The position numbers and the translations under genes are program-made. Shown piece by piece: positions 30,915 through 38,329 of a stretch of 38,329 bases of DNA (its first letter is position 1; the number at the start of each line of letters is the position of its first letter). The notes beneath the pieces were generated by a model. That model was not told the DNA's origin. It saw only the letters and a list, made by a program, of their open reading frames with translations, and searched no databases. Origin of the DNA: Saprolegnia diclina VS20 (taxonomy: Eukaryota; Oomycota; Saprolegniomycetes; Saprolegniales; Saprolegniaceae); NCBI RefSeq assembly GCF_000281045.1, contig NW_008246077.1, positions 981,939 to 1,020,267 of the forward strand, written 5' to 3'.

Positions 30915-32225
30915 TTACTTCTTGCCATCGTAGGCCTGGAGGAGACCGACGTAAGCGAGGCCCGAGTCGGCGCACGCCGCAAGGATCGCGTACTTGCCGC
31001 CTTCCTTGACGAGCTTGTTCGAGGCCGTGTTGACGAGACGCGAGCCCGTGGCACCGAACGGGTGGCCGAGCGCGAGCGAGCCGCCCCACGTGTTGAGCTT
31101 CGACTTGTCGACCTTGCCGACCGCGGTCGGCCAGTCAAACTCGGTCTTGCAGAACTCCTCATCAGCGAGCGCGTTCAAGTTGGCAAGGACCTGGCCGGCA
31201 AACGCTTCGTGGATCTCAAAGTGGTCAATGTCCGAGAGCGTCAAGTTGTGCTTCTTCAAGACCTTGGCGATGCCGTAGGCCGGGCCAAGCAGAAGCGAGT
31301 CGAACGGGTCGACGCCGACAAAGGTCGAGTCAAGGATGATCGACTTGGGCGTGTAGCCGAGCTCGAGGGCCTTGGTCTCCGACATGATGAGCGTCGCGGC
31401 CGAGCCGTCCGTCAAGAACGACGAGTTACCGGCCGTGTGCGTGCCGTGGGGCTTGACAAAGGCGGGCTTGAGCGACGTGAGCTTCTCGATCGACGTGTTG
31501 GGGTTGATGCCGTTCTCGGCCGTCGAGCCCTTGAACGGGATGATCTCGCCATCGTACTTGCCTTCGGCGTGGGCCTTGGCAGCGTTCAGGTGGCTCTGGA
31601 TGCTGAGCTCGTCCATCTCCTTGCGGGTGACACCAAAGCGCGCGGCGAGGCGGTCGCTCGAGTTACCCATGACCTCGTTCGTGTGGAAGTTCTTGATGGC
31701 AGGCGCCTCGGGCGAAAAGTCGGCGGCCTTCAAGCCCTTGAGGAGCTTGAGGATGCCAGCCGGGCCGCCTTTCATGGCCTTGGCCGCGCCAATCATGCGC
31801 TTGCGCAACGGGCGGGCAAAGCGGATCGGGACATCCGAGAACGTCTCGACACCACCGGCAACGATAATGTCCATGCCGCCGGCGACAATCTTGTCGGCGG
31901 CCTGCGAGATAGCCTGGCTCGACGAGATGCACGCCTGCGTGACCGTGTGCGCGGGAATGTGCTTGGGGATGCCGGCGCCGAGCGCGGCCTCACGCGCAAT
32001 GTTGCTCGTGCGCACTTCCTGGATGACCGTGCCGCAAATGACATAGTCGACGTCGGCCGGGTTGAGCGCCGTCTTGTTGAGGAGGCCCTTGATCGACTCG
32101 CGCATGAGGTCGTACGCCATCATGTCCTCGTAGACCGTGCTCGTCTTGTGGAACGGAAGGCGGACGCCATCGACGACGACGGCGCGGCGGACCGTGCTAA
32201 AGTTGCGGGCGAATACGCGTTGCAT
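30915..32225 (-). CDS. HADHB: Acetyl-CoA acyltransferase, trifunctional-enzyme beta type
   Basis: Thiolase of mitochondrial fatty acid beta-oxidation, which cleaves 3-ketoacyl-CoA to acetyl-CoA and a shortened acyl-CoA. A single exon of 436 residues from the ATG at 32225; the N-terminus MQRVFARNFSTVRRA is a plausible presequence. An in-frame TTG upstream is not needed. The nucleophilic Cys is residue 99 (TVTQACISSSQA). The catalytic His motifs HEAFAGQ and GHPFGATGSR and the domain motif NEVMGNSSDRLAARFG are present. The second active-site Cys is residue 418, but the loop after it reads CADSG instead of the usual Gly-rich CAxGGG type. The insert typical of HADHB (residues about 155-180) supports the beta-subunit call over peroxisomal thiolase. 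Confidence 0.94.
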   Translation of the reverse strand: MQRVFARNFSTVRRAVVVDGVRLPFHKTSTVYEDMMAYDLMRESIKGLLNKTALNPADVDYVICGTVIQEVRTSNIAREAALGAGIPKHIPAHTVTQACISSSQAISQAADKIVAGGMDIIVAGGVETFSDVPIRFARPLRKRMIGAAKAMKGGPAGILKLLKGLKAADFSPEAPAIKNFHTNEVMGNSSDRLAARFGVTRKEMDELSIQSHLNAAKAHAEGKYDGEIIPFKGSTAENGINPNTSIEKLTSLKPAFVKPHGTHTAGNSSFLTDGSAATLIMSETKALELGYTPKSIILDSTFVGVDPFDSLLLGPAYGIAKVLKKHNLTLSDIDHFEIHEAFAGQVLANLNALADEEFCKTEFDWPTAVGKVDKSKLNTWGGSLALGHPFGATGSRLVNTASNKLVKEGGKYAILAACADSGLAYVGLLQAYDGKK

Positions 32226-32763
32226 CTCGGGTGCGACTGAGGACGACGATTGCAATGTGTGGCTCGAGGAGATCTCTGTTTAGAAAACGACCGCCTTGTT
32301 TGCTCAACAACGTTGAAGTTCCAGCAAGTGCGCCTCCATACTAACTACACGAGACGCCCTAAGTGCGGGTCAACTACGATCGTGACACGTGCTGGTCAGG
32401 TCACGTGCGACTTCAACGTGGCGCGCTGCATGGCCAGGAAGCCGGCTGCATGGCCGCGCCAGCGACGCGCTGCGTATGCTAGTATCAACGCTGTGATGTG
32501 AATAGGTCGGGATGTAGGCGACGAGACTTTGTGGCTTTATGAACTCTGGCAGCACTTGGGTACCACCCACAGAGAGTGGTGCACTGTACTTTGGTAGCAG
32601 ACCGAATCACGACGATGCGCCTGTGGTCAGCGACACCGTGGAGAGGCTTTGCTTGCTCTCGGTCGATGGCGCGGAGGGCAAGACAGCATGGTGGACGCAT
32701 ATACTAGCCCAATACTCTATCGACTACTCCATGTCGTGTCGAGGGCTGTAGTATACTAGAAGA
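32226..32763. other. Intergenic, thiolase promoter region
   Basis: 538 bases lie between the thiolase start and the stop of the upstream aminopeptidase gene on the same strand. No gene is recognisable. The plus-strand open frames at 32250-32501 and 32539-32751 look like chance. Confidence 0.4.
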
Positions 32764-34331
32764 CTAGATGGCCCCGGGCTGGCTCCCAATGAACGACGCG
32801 AGGTCCGAGACGGTCTTGGGGATCGACGAGGTCAGGACTTCGATGCCGGACTCGGTAATCTACGAGGTGGACGTGAGAGAATAAGAGACGCGCATGCTTG
32901 CTGTGTCTACCAAGACGTCGTCTTCGATGCGGATGCCAATGCCGCGGTACGCCGACGGAATGCTCTCGTCGTTCTGCGGGAGGTAGATACCCGGCTCAAT
33001 TGTGATGATCATGCCGGGCTGGAGCGGGTGCGACCGCGCGTACGTGGGCGTATCGTGCACGTCCATGCCCAAGTAGTGGCCCAAGTGCGTCGGGTTGTAC
33101 TTGCGGAAGGCCATGTCGAGGGCCGCCGAGCCTTTCGCCAAGTGCCGCGGCAGAATACCAAACTCCTGCATGCCGTCCACGAGCAGTCCGACCGAGAAGA
33201 GGTGGAGCTCGTCGAGCGACAACGATTCCTTCTGCTCCATCTTCAGTCGAAGACGCTCCAAGCACTGCAGCTGGACGTCGAGGATGAGCGAATACAAGTC
33301 CAGCTGCGGCGGCGTGAAGCGACCGGTCGTTGGCCACGTGCGCGTGATGTCGCTGACGTAGTTGCCCGTGACTTCGCAGCCCGAGTCCATGAGCACGAGC
33401 TCGTCGGGCTTGAGAATGCCCCGTTTGGCGAGGTAGTGGATCACCGCGCCATTGCTGCCCGCGCCGACGACGCACGGAAACGCATTGCGCAGCGAGCCTT
33501 GACGCCGGCAGTAGCCTTCGAACGTGCCCGCGAGGCCGATCTCGAGCTGCCCCGGTGCCGACTGCGCCATGAGGTTGGCGAAAGCACCAGCGCCAATGTT
33601 GCACGCATGGCGCATCTTGGTGACTTCGGTCGGTGACTTGAAGACGCGCAGCATGTCGATGAGGCTGTCGGCCATCTGGATGCTGTGCGTCGCTTGCAGC
33701 GGCCGCGTCGCGTTCAAGAAGCGCGAGGGGTACTTGTTCTGGACCGCGCGCGTGATGCAGATCTGGGTCGCGGGCGACACAAGCGTCGGCAGCTTGGCCT
33801 CAAACTGGTCGAGAGTGAACGCGTCGTCCGCACCGTACGACGCCTTGGCCGACGGCACGTCGACGCGAGGTCCGTCCCACTGCTCGCTATTCGCATGAGC
33901 GATGAGCGTCCTTCCTACGCGCACGAGCTAGTACCTGTGGGCGTCGCGCGGGCGCACAAACATGACAAAGCTCGTGGCGTCGGCCGCGTCCTTCTTGAGG
34001 ACCGCGATCGCCTCGGGCTCCTCGAGGCCCGTCAAGTAGAGAAAGTGCGAGTCCTGGCGAAAGTCGTACGGGATATCATGCGCCATGTACTTTTCCTCGG
34101 CGGCATTGAGCTAGCCATGAGGTTGTGGAGACGACGACGATGGGCACGACAACGTACGATGAGGATCGAGTCGCGGGGCATGAGCTCAAAGGCGCGCTGG
34201 CGCCGGGCCTGGAACTCGCTCGCGGAGATGCCAGGGACTAGATCGCCGACGCCGAGCGCGAACGGGCTCGTCGAGAGCTGGCGCACGGACGCGCGGAGAC
34301 GCGAGAGCAGGCGCGGGGCTTGGAACGCCAT
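32764..34331 (-). CDS. XPNPEP3: Xaa-Pro aminopeptidase 3 / ICP55-like, mitochondrial
   Basis: Metallo-aminopeptidase (M24B) that in yeast and animals trims one residue from proteins already cut by mitochondrial processing peptidase. Four exons with introns 34111-34157, 33887-33934 and 32860-32910 give 473 residues from the ATG at 34331. The N-terminus MAFQAPRLLSRLRASVRQLS is a typical presequence. The creatinase-like N-domain contains FRQDSHFLYLTGLEEPEA, and the junction reads RPRDAHSEQWDGPRV. The pita-bread catalytic domain keeps all five metal ligands: Asp in LMDSG, Asp in VSDITRTW, His in GHYLGMDVHD, Glu in TIEPGIY and Glu in RIEDD. The last exon (ITESGIEVLTSSIPK) completes the family's C-terminus. 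The donor GTAGAC at 32910 was preferred over a GC donor because it yields the conserved EDDVLITESG. Confidence 0.94.
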
Positions 34332-35283
34332 CGTCGTCGCGCTGCAAAATGGTGCGATTGGCCATCCGCCTATCGAATGTCAAAGGTTTTAGTGAAATTG
34401 ATTGTTAGAGGTTTTGTACTTCAACTGCAACGCTGTTGCCAGTGCCAAATTGTACAATGAACATACAAGACCGTTGCAATCTCTCGCATTGTGGATGCAA
34501 CGTACGCAGCACAATGGTACCCGACTCCACTCGAGGACCTCCACCAGTGTGCTGGTATATGAAAGAGCTTTTCGTAGCTTCCATGTTGAATGCGCTCGCG
34601 TCGACGGTTGCTGCTCGACTCGTTGTTAATACTTAAGACCTATGGACCATTAGTAGAACTTCTAGTCACCGTTAGTACTTTCGCAGTCTTGGCGAGTGCG
34701 CTTGGCGTTGACACGCAAGGACGCGGGGTCAAAGACAGACTCGTCGCTTGGTTTTGACGCTAAACCGTCTTGACACGTAGCTTGCAATCGCCACCGAGGA
34801 CCGCGTCTCGCTGGACAGCTCACGATGCTCTCCGTCTTGCCAAGAGACTTCCGGTACCCTCTTGCGGCGGCGTCATTCGAGCTTGATTTCGTTGTAGCAT
34901 TGAGTTGGCATCTTGAGCCCAATGTGCTGAGTTGTCGTTGGCGGACCTGCGTGCTTTTTCAATGGCATCAATGTCTCCACATCGCCAAGGACAATTACAC
35001 TAATAACGTTAGTACCACACTATACTTGTGTACAACAACTCGACTAGCCGTCATAACGATCTACGTCCATGGCTCGAAGAACCACACGCACCACCCCATA
35101 GCCGAGCACGCCACAGCGCCCGCTTGCAGCACCTTGCAGCGCGATCAACTACCTTGAAGTTTGTATGGCCCGTGTCGCCCGGCTTCTCCATACAAAAACA
35201 AAGTACAAAAGATACACCAACGGTTTTCAGCTGTTTGCGGCCGTCTCGCAACGCGCAGTGCATTTCTCGATTGCCCAACTGGC
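34332..35283. other. Divergent intergenic region with an unresolved minus-strand coding signal
   Basis: 952 bases lie between the aminopeptidase and Argonaute starts. On the minus strand TACTAAC followed by TTATTAG (ending at 35000) looks like a branch site plus acceptor. Downstream, either of two frames can be read: 34858-34999 joined to 34662-34810 across 34811-34857 and ending SLRVNAKRTRQDCESTNGD, or a different frame ending CYNEIKLE near 34876. They exclude each other and neither matches a known family. The frame before the Argonaute ATG is open back to 35161 but has no ATG. Confidence 0.3.
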
Positions 35284-38133
35284 ATGCATCGATCTCGATC
35301 CCGCGAACGCTCGGCCCGGCGGTCACGCTCGCGCTCGCCAGCACGCGGTCCTCCGCGCTCACCACGCAACAACGGCGGTGGCAGCCGCTATGGCGGCGAC
35401 CGCGGCCACAATGACCGTGGCGGCTACGGAGGCGGCGACCGTGGCGGTGACCGGGGCGGCGACCGGGGCGGTGGCTACGGCGGTGGTGGTGGCGGCGGCT
35501 TCAACGGTGGACGTGACGGTGGTGGCGGCCGAGGTGGTCGCGGTGCCTTTCAAGGTGGTCGTGGCGGTCGCGGTCGCGGCGGCAACTTTTCGATTCCATC
35601 AGGGCCGCCGCCGGAGCCCGTCAAGTCGGAGCTCTTCCCGCCGCAAGTCAACACGCTGTACCCATGCCGCCCGTCGTTTGGTACGGCGGGCAAGCGCATT
35701 GTCGTGTGGGCCAACCACTTCCAAGTCGACTTGAAGCCGCAAGGCGACGTCTTCCACTACGACATTGGCATTGCACCGGAGGGCAAGCCACCCCAGAACG
35801 AGCCGCCGCCCAAAGACCTCTGCCTCAAGGTGCTTGCCGTGCTCACCGACGTGATCAAGGCCGAGTTTCCGCAGTACGTGGTCGTGCATGATGGCCGGCG
35901 CAACTTGTACACGCCGTCCAAGTTGCCGTTTGAGTTGCATCTCTTCAAGTGCGTGCTCACGAACGACGCGCGCCCCAAGGTGTTTGACGTGTACGTCAAG
36001 GAAGCCGACCCGTGCAGCGTGCGCATGGAGCAGGTGTGGGACTTCTTCTCGGGCCAGCTCAACTACACGCCGTACGAGGCCATCCAAGCGCTCGACATTG
36101 CGCTGCGCTACTCGGCGACCTCGCGCTTTACGGCGGTCGGGCGCAACTTTTTCTCCCCGGACAAGTCGGCTCGTCTCGGTGAAGGCGCCGAAGTGTGGTT
36201 TGGCTACCACCAGTCGCTGCGCCCGACGCAGACCAAGTTGACGCTCAACATTGACATGGCGGCGTCCGCGTTCCTCGAGGCGGTCCCGGCGCTCGATTAC
36301 ATGAGCGAAGCGTGCGGTCTCCGCGGCGTCCCGAACCAGCTCAGTCCGCAGCAGCACCACGCGGTCGCCAAGGCCTTCAAGGGCGTCAAGGTGCGCGTCT
36401 TGCACCGCCCCAACATCAAGCGCGCGTTCAAGATTGTGGCCATCTCGAAAGAGTCGGCGGCGCATCGCTTCTTCAAGGACGCCGAGGGCAAGGACGTGTC
36501 GATCGCCGAGTACTTTGCAAAGACGTACAAGCCGCTGCAGTTTCCGCACCTGCCGTGCTTCCAGGTCGGCTCCAAGACGAGCTCCAACTTTTTGCCGATC
36601 GAAGTGTGCCACATTGCCGAGAACCAGCGCATGCCCCGCAAGGTCTCGGACACGCAAGTCGCGTCGATGATCCGGTACACGTGCACCCACCCCGAGGAGC
36701 GCCGGCGCAAGATTGAGGAGAAGGTCAAGGAAGCCCACTTTGAAGCCGACACGTGCCTTGCTGCGTTTGGGGCGACCTTGAACCCCAAGATGCTCGCGAT
36801 CGAAGCCCGCGTGCTGCCCGACCCCAAGCTGCGCTACGCCCGCGACGCGATCGAGGTGCCGGCGGCCGGCGCCTGGAACATGCGCAACAAGGGCTTCTTT
36901 GAAGGCATGGCCATCGAGTCGTTTGCCGTCCTCTCGCTCTGCCACGAGCGCGACTCGCGGTCGATTGACGATTTCTTCGGCGCCCTCGTGAGCCAGCTCG
37001 GGATGCTCAACATGCGCGGGCCGTCCAAGCCGCCGCCGGTCCTCTTGCGCCGCGGCGAGTCGGTCGAAAGCCTCTTTGGCCGCGCGATCGACGCGGCCAC
37101 GCAGGTCTATGGTCTCCCGGCCCAAGTCGTCTTTAGCGTGCACCCAGATACGTCGGTCATGAACTATGGCGACCTCAAGCGCGCGTCGGACGTGACGTTT
37201 GGCATTCCGTCGCAGTGCCTCCTTCTCAAGCACGCGCAGCAAAAGAAGCCGCAGTACATGGCCAACCTCTTGATGAAGGTCAACGTCAAGCTCGGCGGGC
37301 GCAACGCGGTCTGCTCGGAGCCGCTCCCCAAGGTGGCCGAAGTGCCCACGATCATCTTGGGCTGCGACGTGAGCCACCCGGGCCCGGGCGACAAGAGCCG
37401 CCCGTCGATCGCGTCGGTCGTGGCGACCATGGATGCGTACGCGTGCTACCACGCGGCCTCGGTGCGCAAGCAAGGCCATCGCGTCGACATCATCGAGGAC
37501 CTTGAAGGCATGGTCAACGAGCTCCTCCGGCAGTTTTACGCCGAGACGCGCCTCAAGCCTTTGCGCATCCTTGTCTACCGCGACGGCGTCAGCGAAGGCC
37601 AGTTCCAGCACGTCTTGACGCACGAGATTGCCGCCATTCGCCGCGCGACGGCCAAGCTCGAGGAGGGCTACAACCCGCAGGTGACGTTTGTCGTCGTCCA
37701 AAAGCGCCACCACACGCGGTTCTTCCCGACGTCGCAGGCCGACGCCGACCGCAGCGGCAACGTGAAGGCCGGCACAGTCGTCGACACGGGCGTGTGCCAC
37801 CCGACCGAGTACGACTTCTATCTCATGAGCCACGCGGGCCTCCAAGGCACGAGCCGCCCGGCCCACTACCACGTGCTCTTGGACGAGATTCAATTTTCGC
37901 CGGACGAGCTCCAGAACCTCACGTACCAGCTGTGCTATACGTTTGCCCGCTGCACGCGGTCCGTCTCGATCGTACCCGCTGTCTACTACGCCAAGCTCGT
38001 CGGCGACCGCACGCGCCTCTTTCTGCAAGAGAGCAGCGACGGCGGCTCGACGATCGACGGTACCTTTGTCGAGTCGACGGGTCGCATCATGGACGTGCAC
38101 CGCAACCTCGGCCGCCTCATGTACTATGTCTAA
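35284..38133 (+). CDS. AGO: Argonaute (AGO clade) with SR/RGG N-terminal tail
   Basis: Small-RNA-binding effector of RNA silencing, 949 residues in one exon. The first in-frame ATG (35284) begins an Arg/Ser-rich tract (MHRSRSRERSARRSRSRSP), then a Gly/Arg RGG and GGY tract to about residue 100. The N, L1, PAZ, L2, MID and PIWI regions follow in the usual order. The MID 5'-phosphate pocket is intact by position: Tyr628, Lys632, Gln644, Lys665 and Lys669 keep the spacing of human AGO2. The PIWI tetrad is not: Asp695 (GCDVSHP) and Asp767 (YRDGVSEGQF) are kept, but the glutamate-finger position is Asp735 (HRVDIIEDL) and the fourth position is Lys904 (YYAKLVG). Spacings 40, 72 and 137 match AGO2 (40, 72 and 138). 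I therefore infer reduced or absent slicing. RGG tails are often arginine-methylated in other Argonautes. Confidence 0.97.
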   Translation: MHRSRSRERSARRSRSRSPARGPPRSPRNNGGGSRYGGDRGHNDRGGYGGGDRGGDRGGDRGGGYGGGGGGGFNGGRDGGGGRGGRGAFQGGRGGRGRGGNFSIPSGPPPEPVKSELFPPQVNTLYPCRPSFGTAGKRIVVWANHFQVDLKPQGDVFHYDIGIAPEGKPPQNEPPPKDLCLKVLAVLTDVIKAEFPQYVVVHDGRRNLYTPSKLPFELHLFKCVLTNDARPKVFDVYVKEADPCSVRMEQVWDFFSGQLNYTPYEAIQALDIALRYSATSRFTAVGRNFFSPDKSARLGEGAEVWFGYHQSLRPTQTKLTLNIDMAASAFLEAVPALDYMSEACGLRGVPNQLSPQQHHAVAKAFKGVKVRVLHRPNIKRAFKIVAISKESAAHRFFKDAEGKDVSIAEYFAKTYKPLQFPHLPCFQVGSKTSSNFLPIEVCHIAENQRMPRKVSDTQVASMIRYTCTHPEERRRKIEEKVKEAHFEADTCLAAFGATLNPKMLAIEARVLPDPKLRYARDAIEVPAAGAWNMRNKGFFEGMAIESFAVLSLCHERDSRSIDDFFGALVSQLGMLNMRGPSKPPPVLLRRGESVESLFGRAIDAATQVYGLPAQVVFSVHPDTSVMNYGDLKRASDVTFGIPSQCLLLKHAQQKKPQYMANLLMKVNVKLGGRNAVCSEPLPKVAEVPTIILGCDVSHPGPGDKSRPSIASVVATMDAYACYHAASVRKQGHRVDIIEDLEGMVNELLRQFYAETRLKPLRILVYRDGVSEGQFQHVLTHEIAAIRRATAKLEEGYNPQVTFVVVQKRHHTRFFPTSQADADRSGNVKAGTVVDTGVCHPTEYDFYLMSHAGLQGTSRPAHYHVLLDEIQFSPDELQNLTYQLCYTFARCTRSVSIVPAVYYAKLVGDRTRLFLQESSDGGSTIDGTFVESTGRIMDVHRNLGRLMYYV

Positions 38134-38329
38134 TCTCTGTCGCTTGAGTTTACGAAGAAGTTTTGGTACCTTCCCTTGGAGTTTGATGCAATCTGGTCGT
38201 GACGTGGCATGGCTGTGGTGCTGAGGCCGATACTACTTGTTAGGCGAATTCGAGCGAGGTGTGTGCACGGCATACAAATCACGAGTCAAAACGATGGTTG
38301 CCAGAGTAATAGCCAATCACATCGCTCGC

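Noticed and set aside
32860-32910. A GC-AG intron at the end of the aminopeptidase gene
   Set aside because: A GT donor five codons upstream gives the family-conserved EDDVLITESG join, so a GC donor is not needed.
34031-34157. Possible fragmentation of the aminopeptidase gene into several small frames
   Set aside because: Short phase-matched introns join them into one 473-residue protein with all metal ligands.
35161-35283. N-terminal extension of Argonaute to 35161
   Set aside because: The frame is open but contains no ATG before 35284; the extension would need a TTG start and looks like leader sequence.
35390-35590. GGC/GGT-rich tract as a noncoding minisatellite
   Set aside because: It stays in frame and encodes RGG and GGY motifs typical of Argonaute N-terminal tails.
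35599-38100. 833-codon minus-strand open frame across the Argonaute gene
   Set aside because: It is an antisense shadow of the same kind; the plus strand encodes an unmistakable Argonaute.
1-38329. A new defence island or gene cluster acting as one system
   Set aside because: Apart from the Argonaute, no neighbour has a nuclease, helicase, polymerase or other partner of silencing or defence, and the genes have independent strands and promoters.

Overview
The window looks like a gene-dense stretch of nuclear DNA from a eukaryotic microbe, most likely an oomycete of the Saprolegniales type. Evidence for this is the G/C-rich third codon positions, very short introns (35-68 nt, nearly all GT...YAG), gaps of tens to hundreds of bases between genes, and families common in these organisms: ankyrin-TRP channels, IQ-WW repeat proteins, and large EGF/NHL surface proteins. 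The species assignment is inference. I rebuilt the exons by hand. For every multi-exon model below the summed exon length is a multiple of three and the domains read through the splice junctions. There is no rRNA, tRNA, CRISPR array or intact transposon that I can recognise.

Layout: (1) 500-5718 (+), ankyrin-repeat TRP-like ion channel carrying two in-frame stops. (2) 6159-7326 (-), FLYWCH/MULE-like zinc-finger protein, followed by a 61-bp near-perfect palindrome at 7417-7477. (3) 7625-13785 (-), a 13-exon, 1866-residue membrane glycoprotein with a signal peptide, NHL, LCCL and EGF modules, one membrane helix and a basic tail. (4) 13959-17221 (-), TPR-Kelch-MYND protein. (5) 17624-20327 (-), multi-PDZ plus PH scaffold, head to head at 59 bp with (6) 20387-22942 (+), an IQ-WW repeat protein.

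(7) 23025-24451 (-), mitochondrial processing peptidase beta. (8) 25125-25964 (+), VAMP7-like R-SNARE. (9) 26086-26937 (-), 20S proteasome alpha subunit (PSMA4). (10) 27649-28791 (-), sterol C4-methyl oxidase/fatty acid hydroxylase family protein. (11) 29604-30386 (+), ribosome assembly factor NSA2. (12) 30915-32225 (-), HADHB-type thiolase. (13) 32764-34331 (-), XPNPEP3/ICP55-like aminopeptidase. (14) 35284-38133 (+), an Argonaute with an SR/RGG tail.

The genes do not form one pathway. The left half is rich in signalling, scaffold and surface proteins. The right half is conserved housekeeping: mitochondrial presequence processing and beta-oxidation, membrane fusion, proteasome, sterol metabolism and ribosome assembly. 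The observations most worth a second look are the Argonaute, whose slicer tetrad reads D-D-D-K instead of D-E-D-H although its 5'-phosphate pocket is intact; the head-to-head scaffold pair; the repeated TPRR-IQ-WW modules; the NHL-LCCL-EGF receptor-like protein; and the palindrome.
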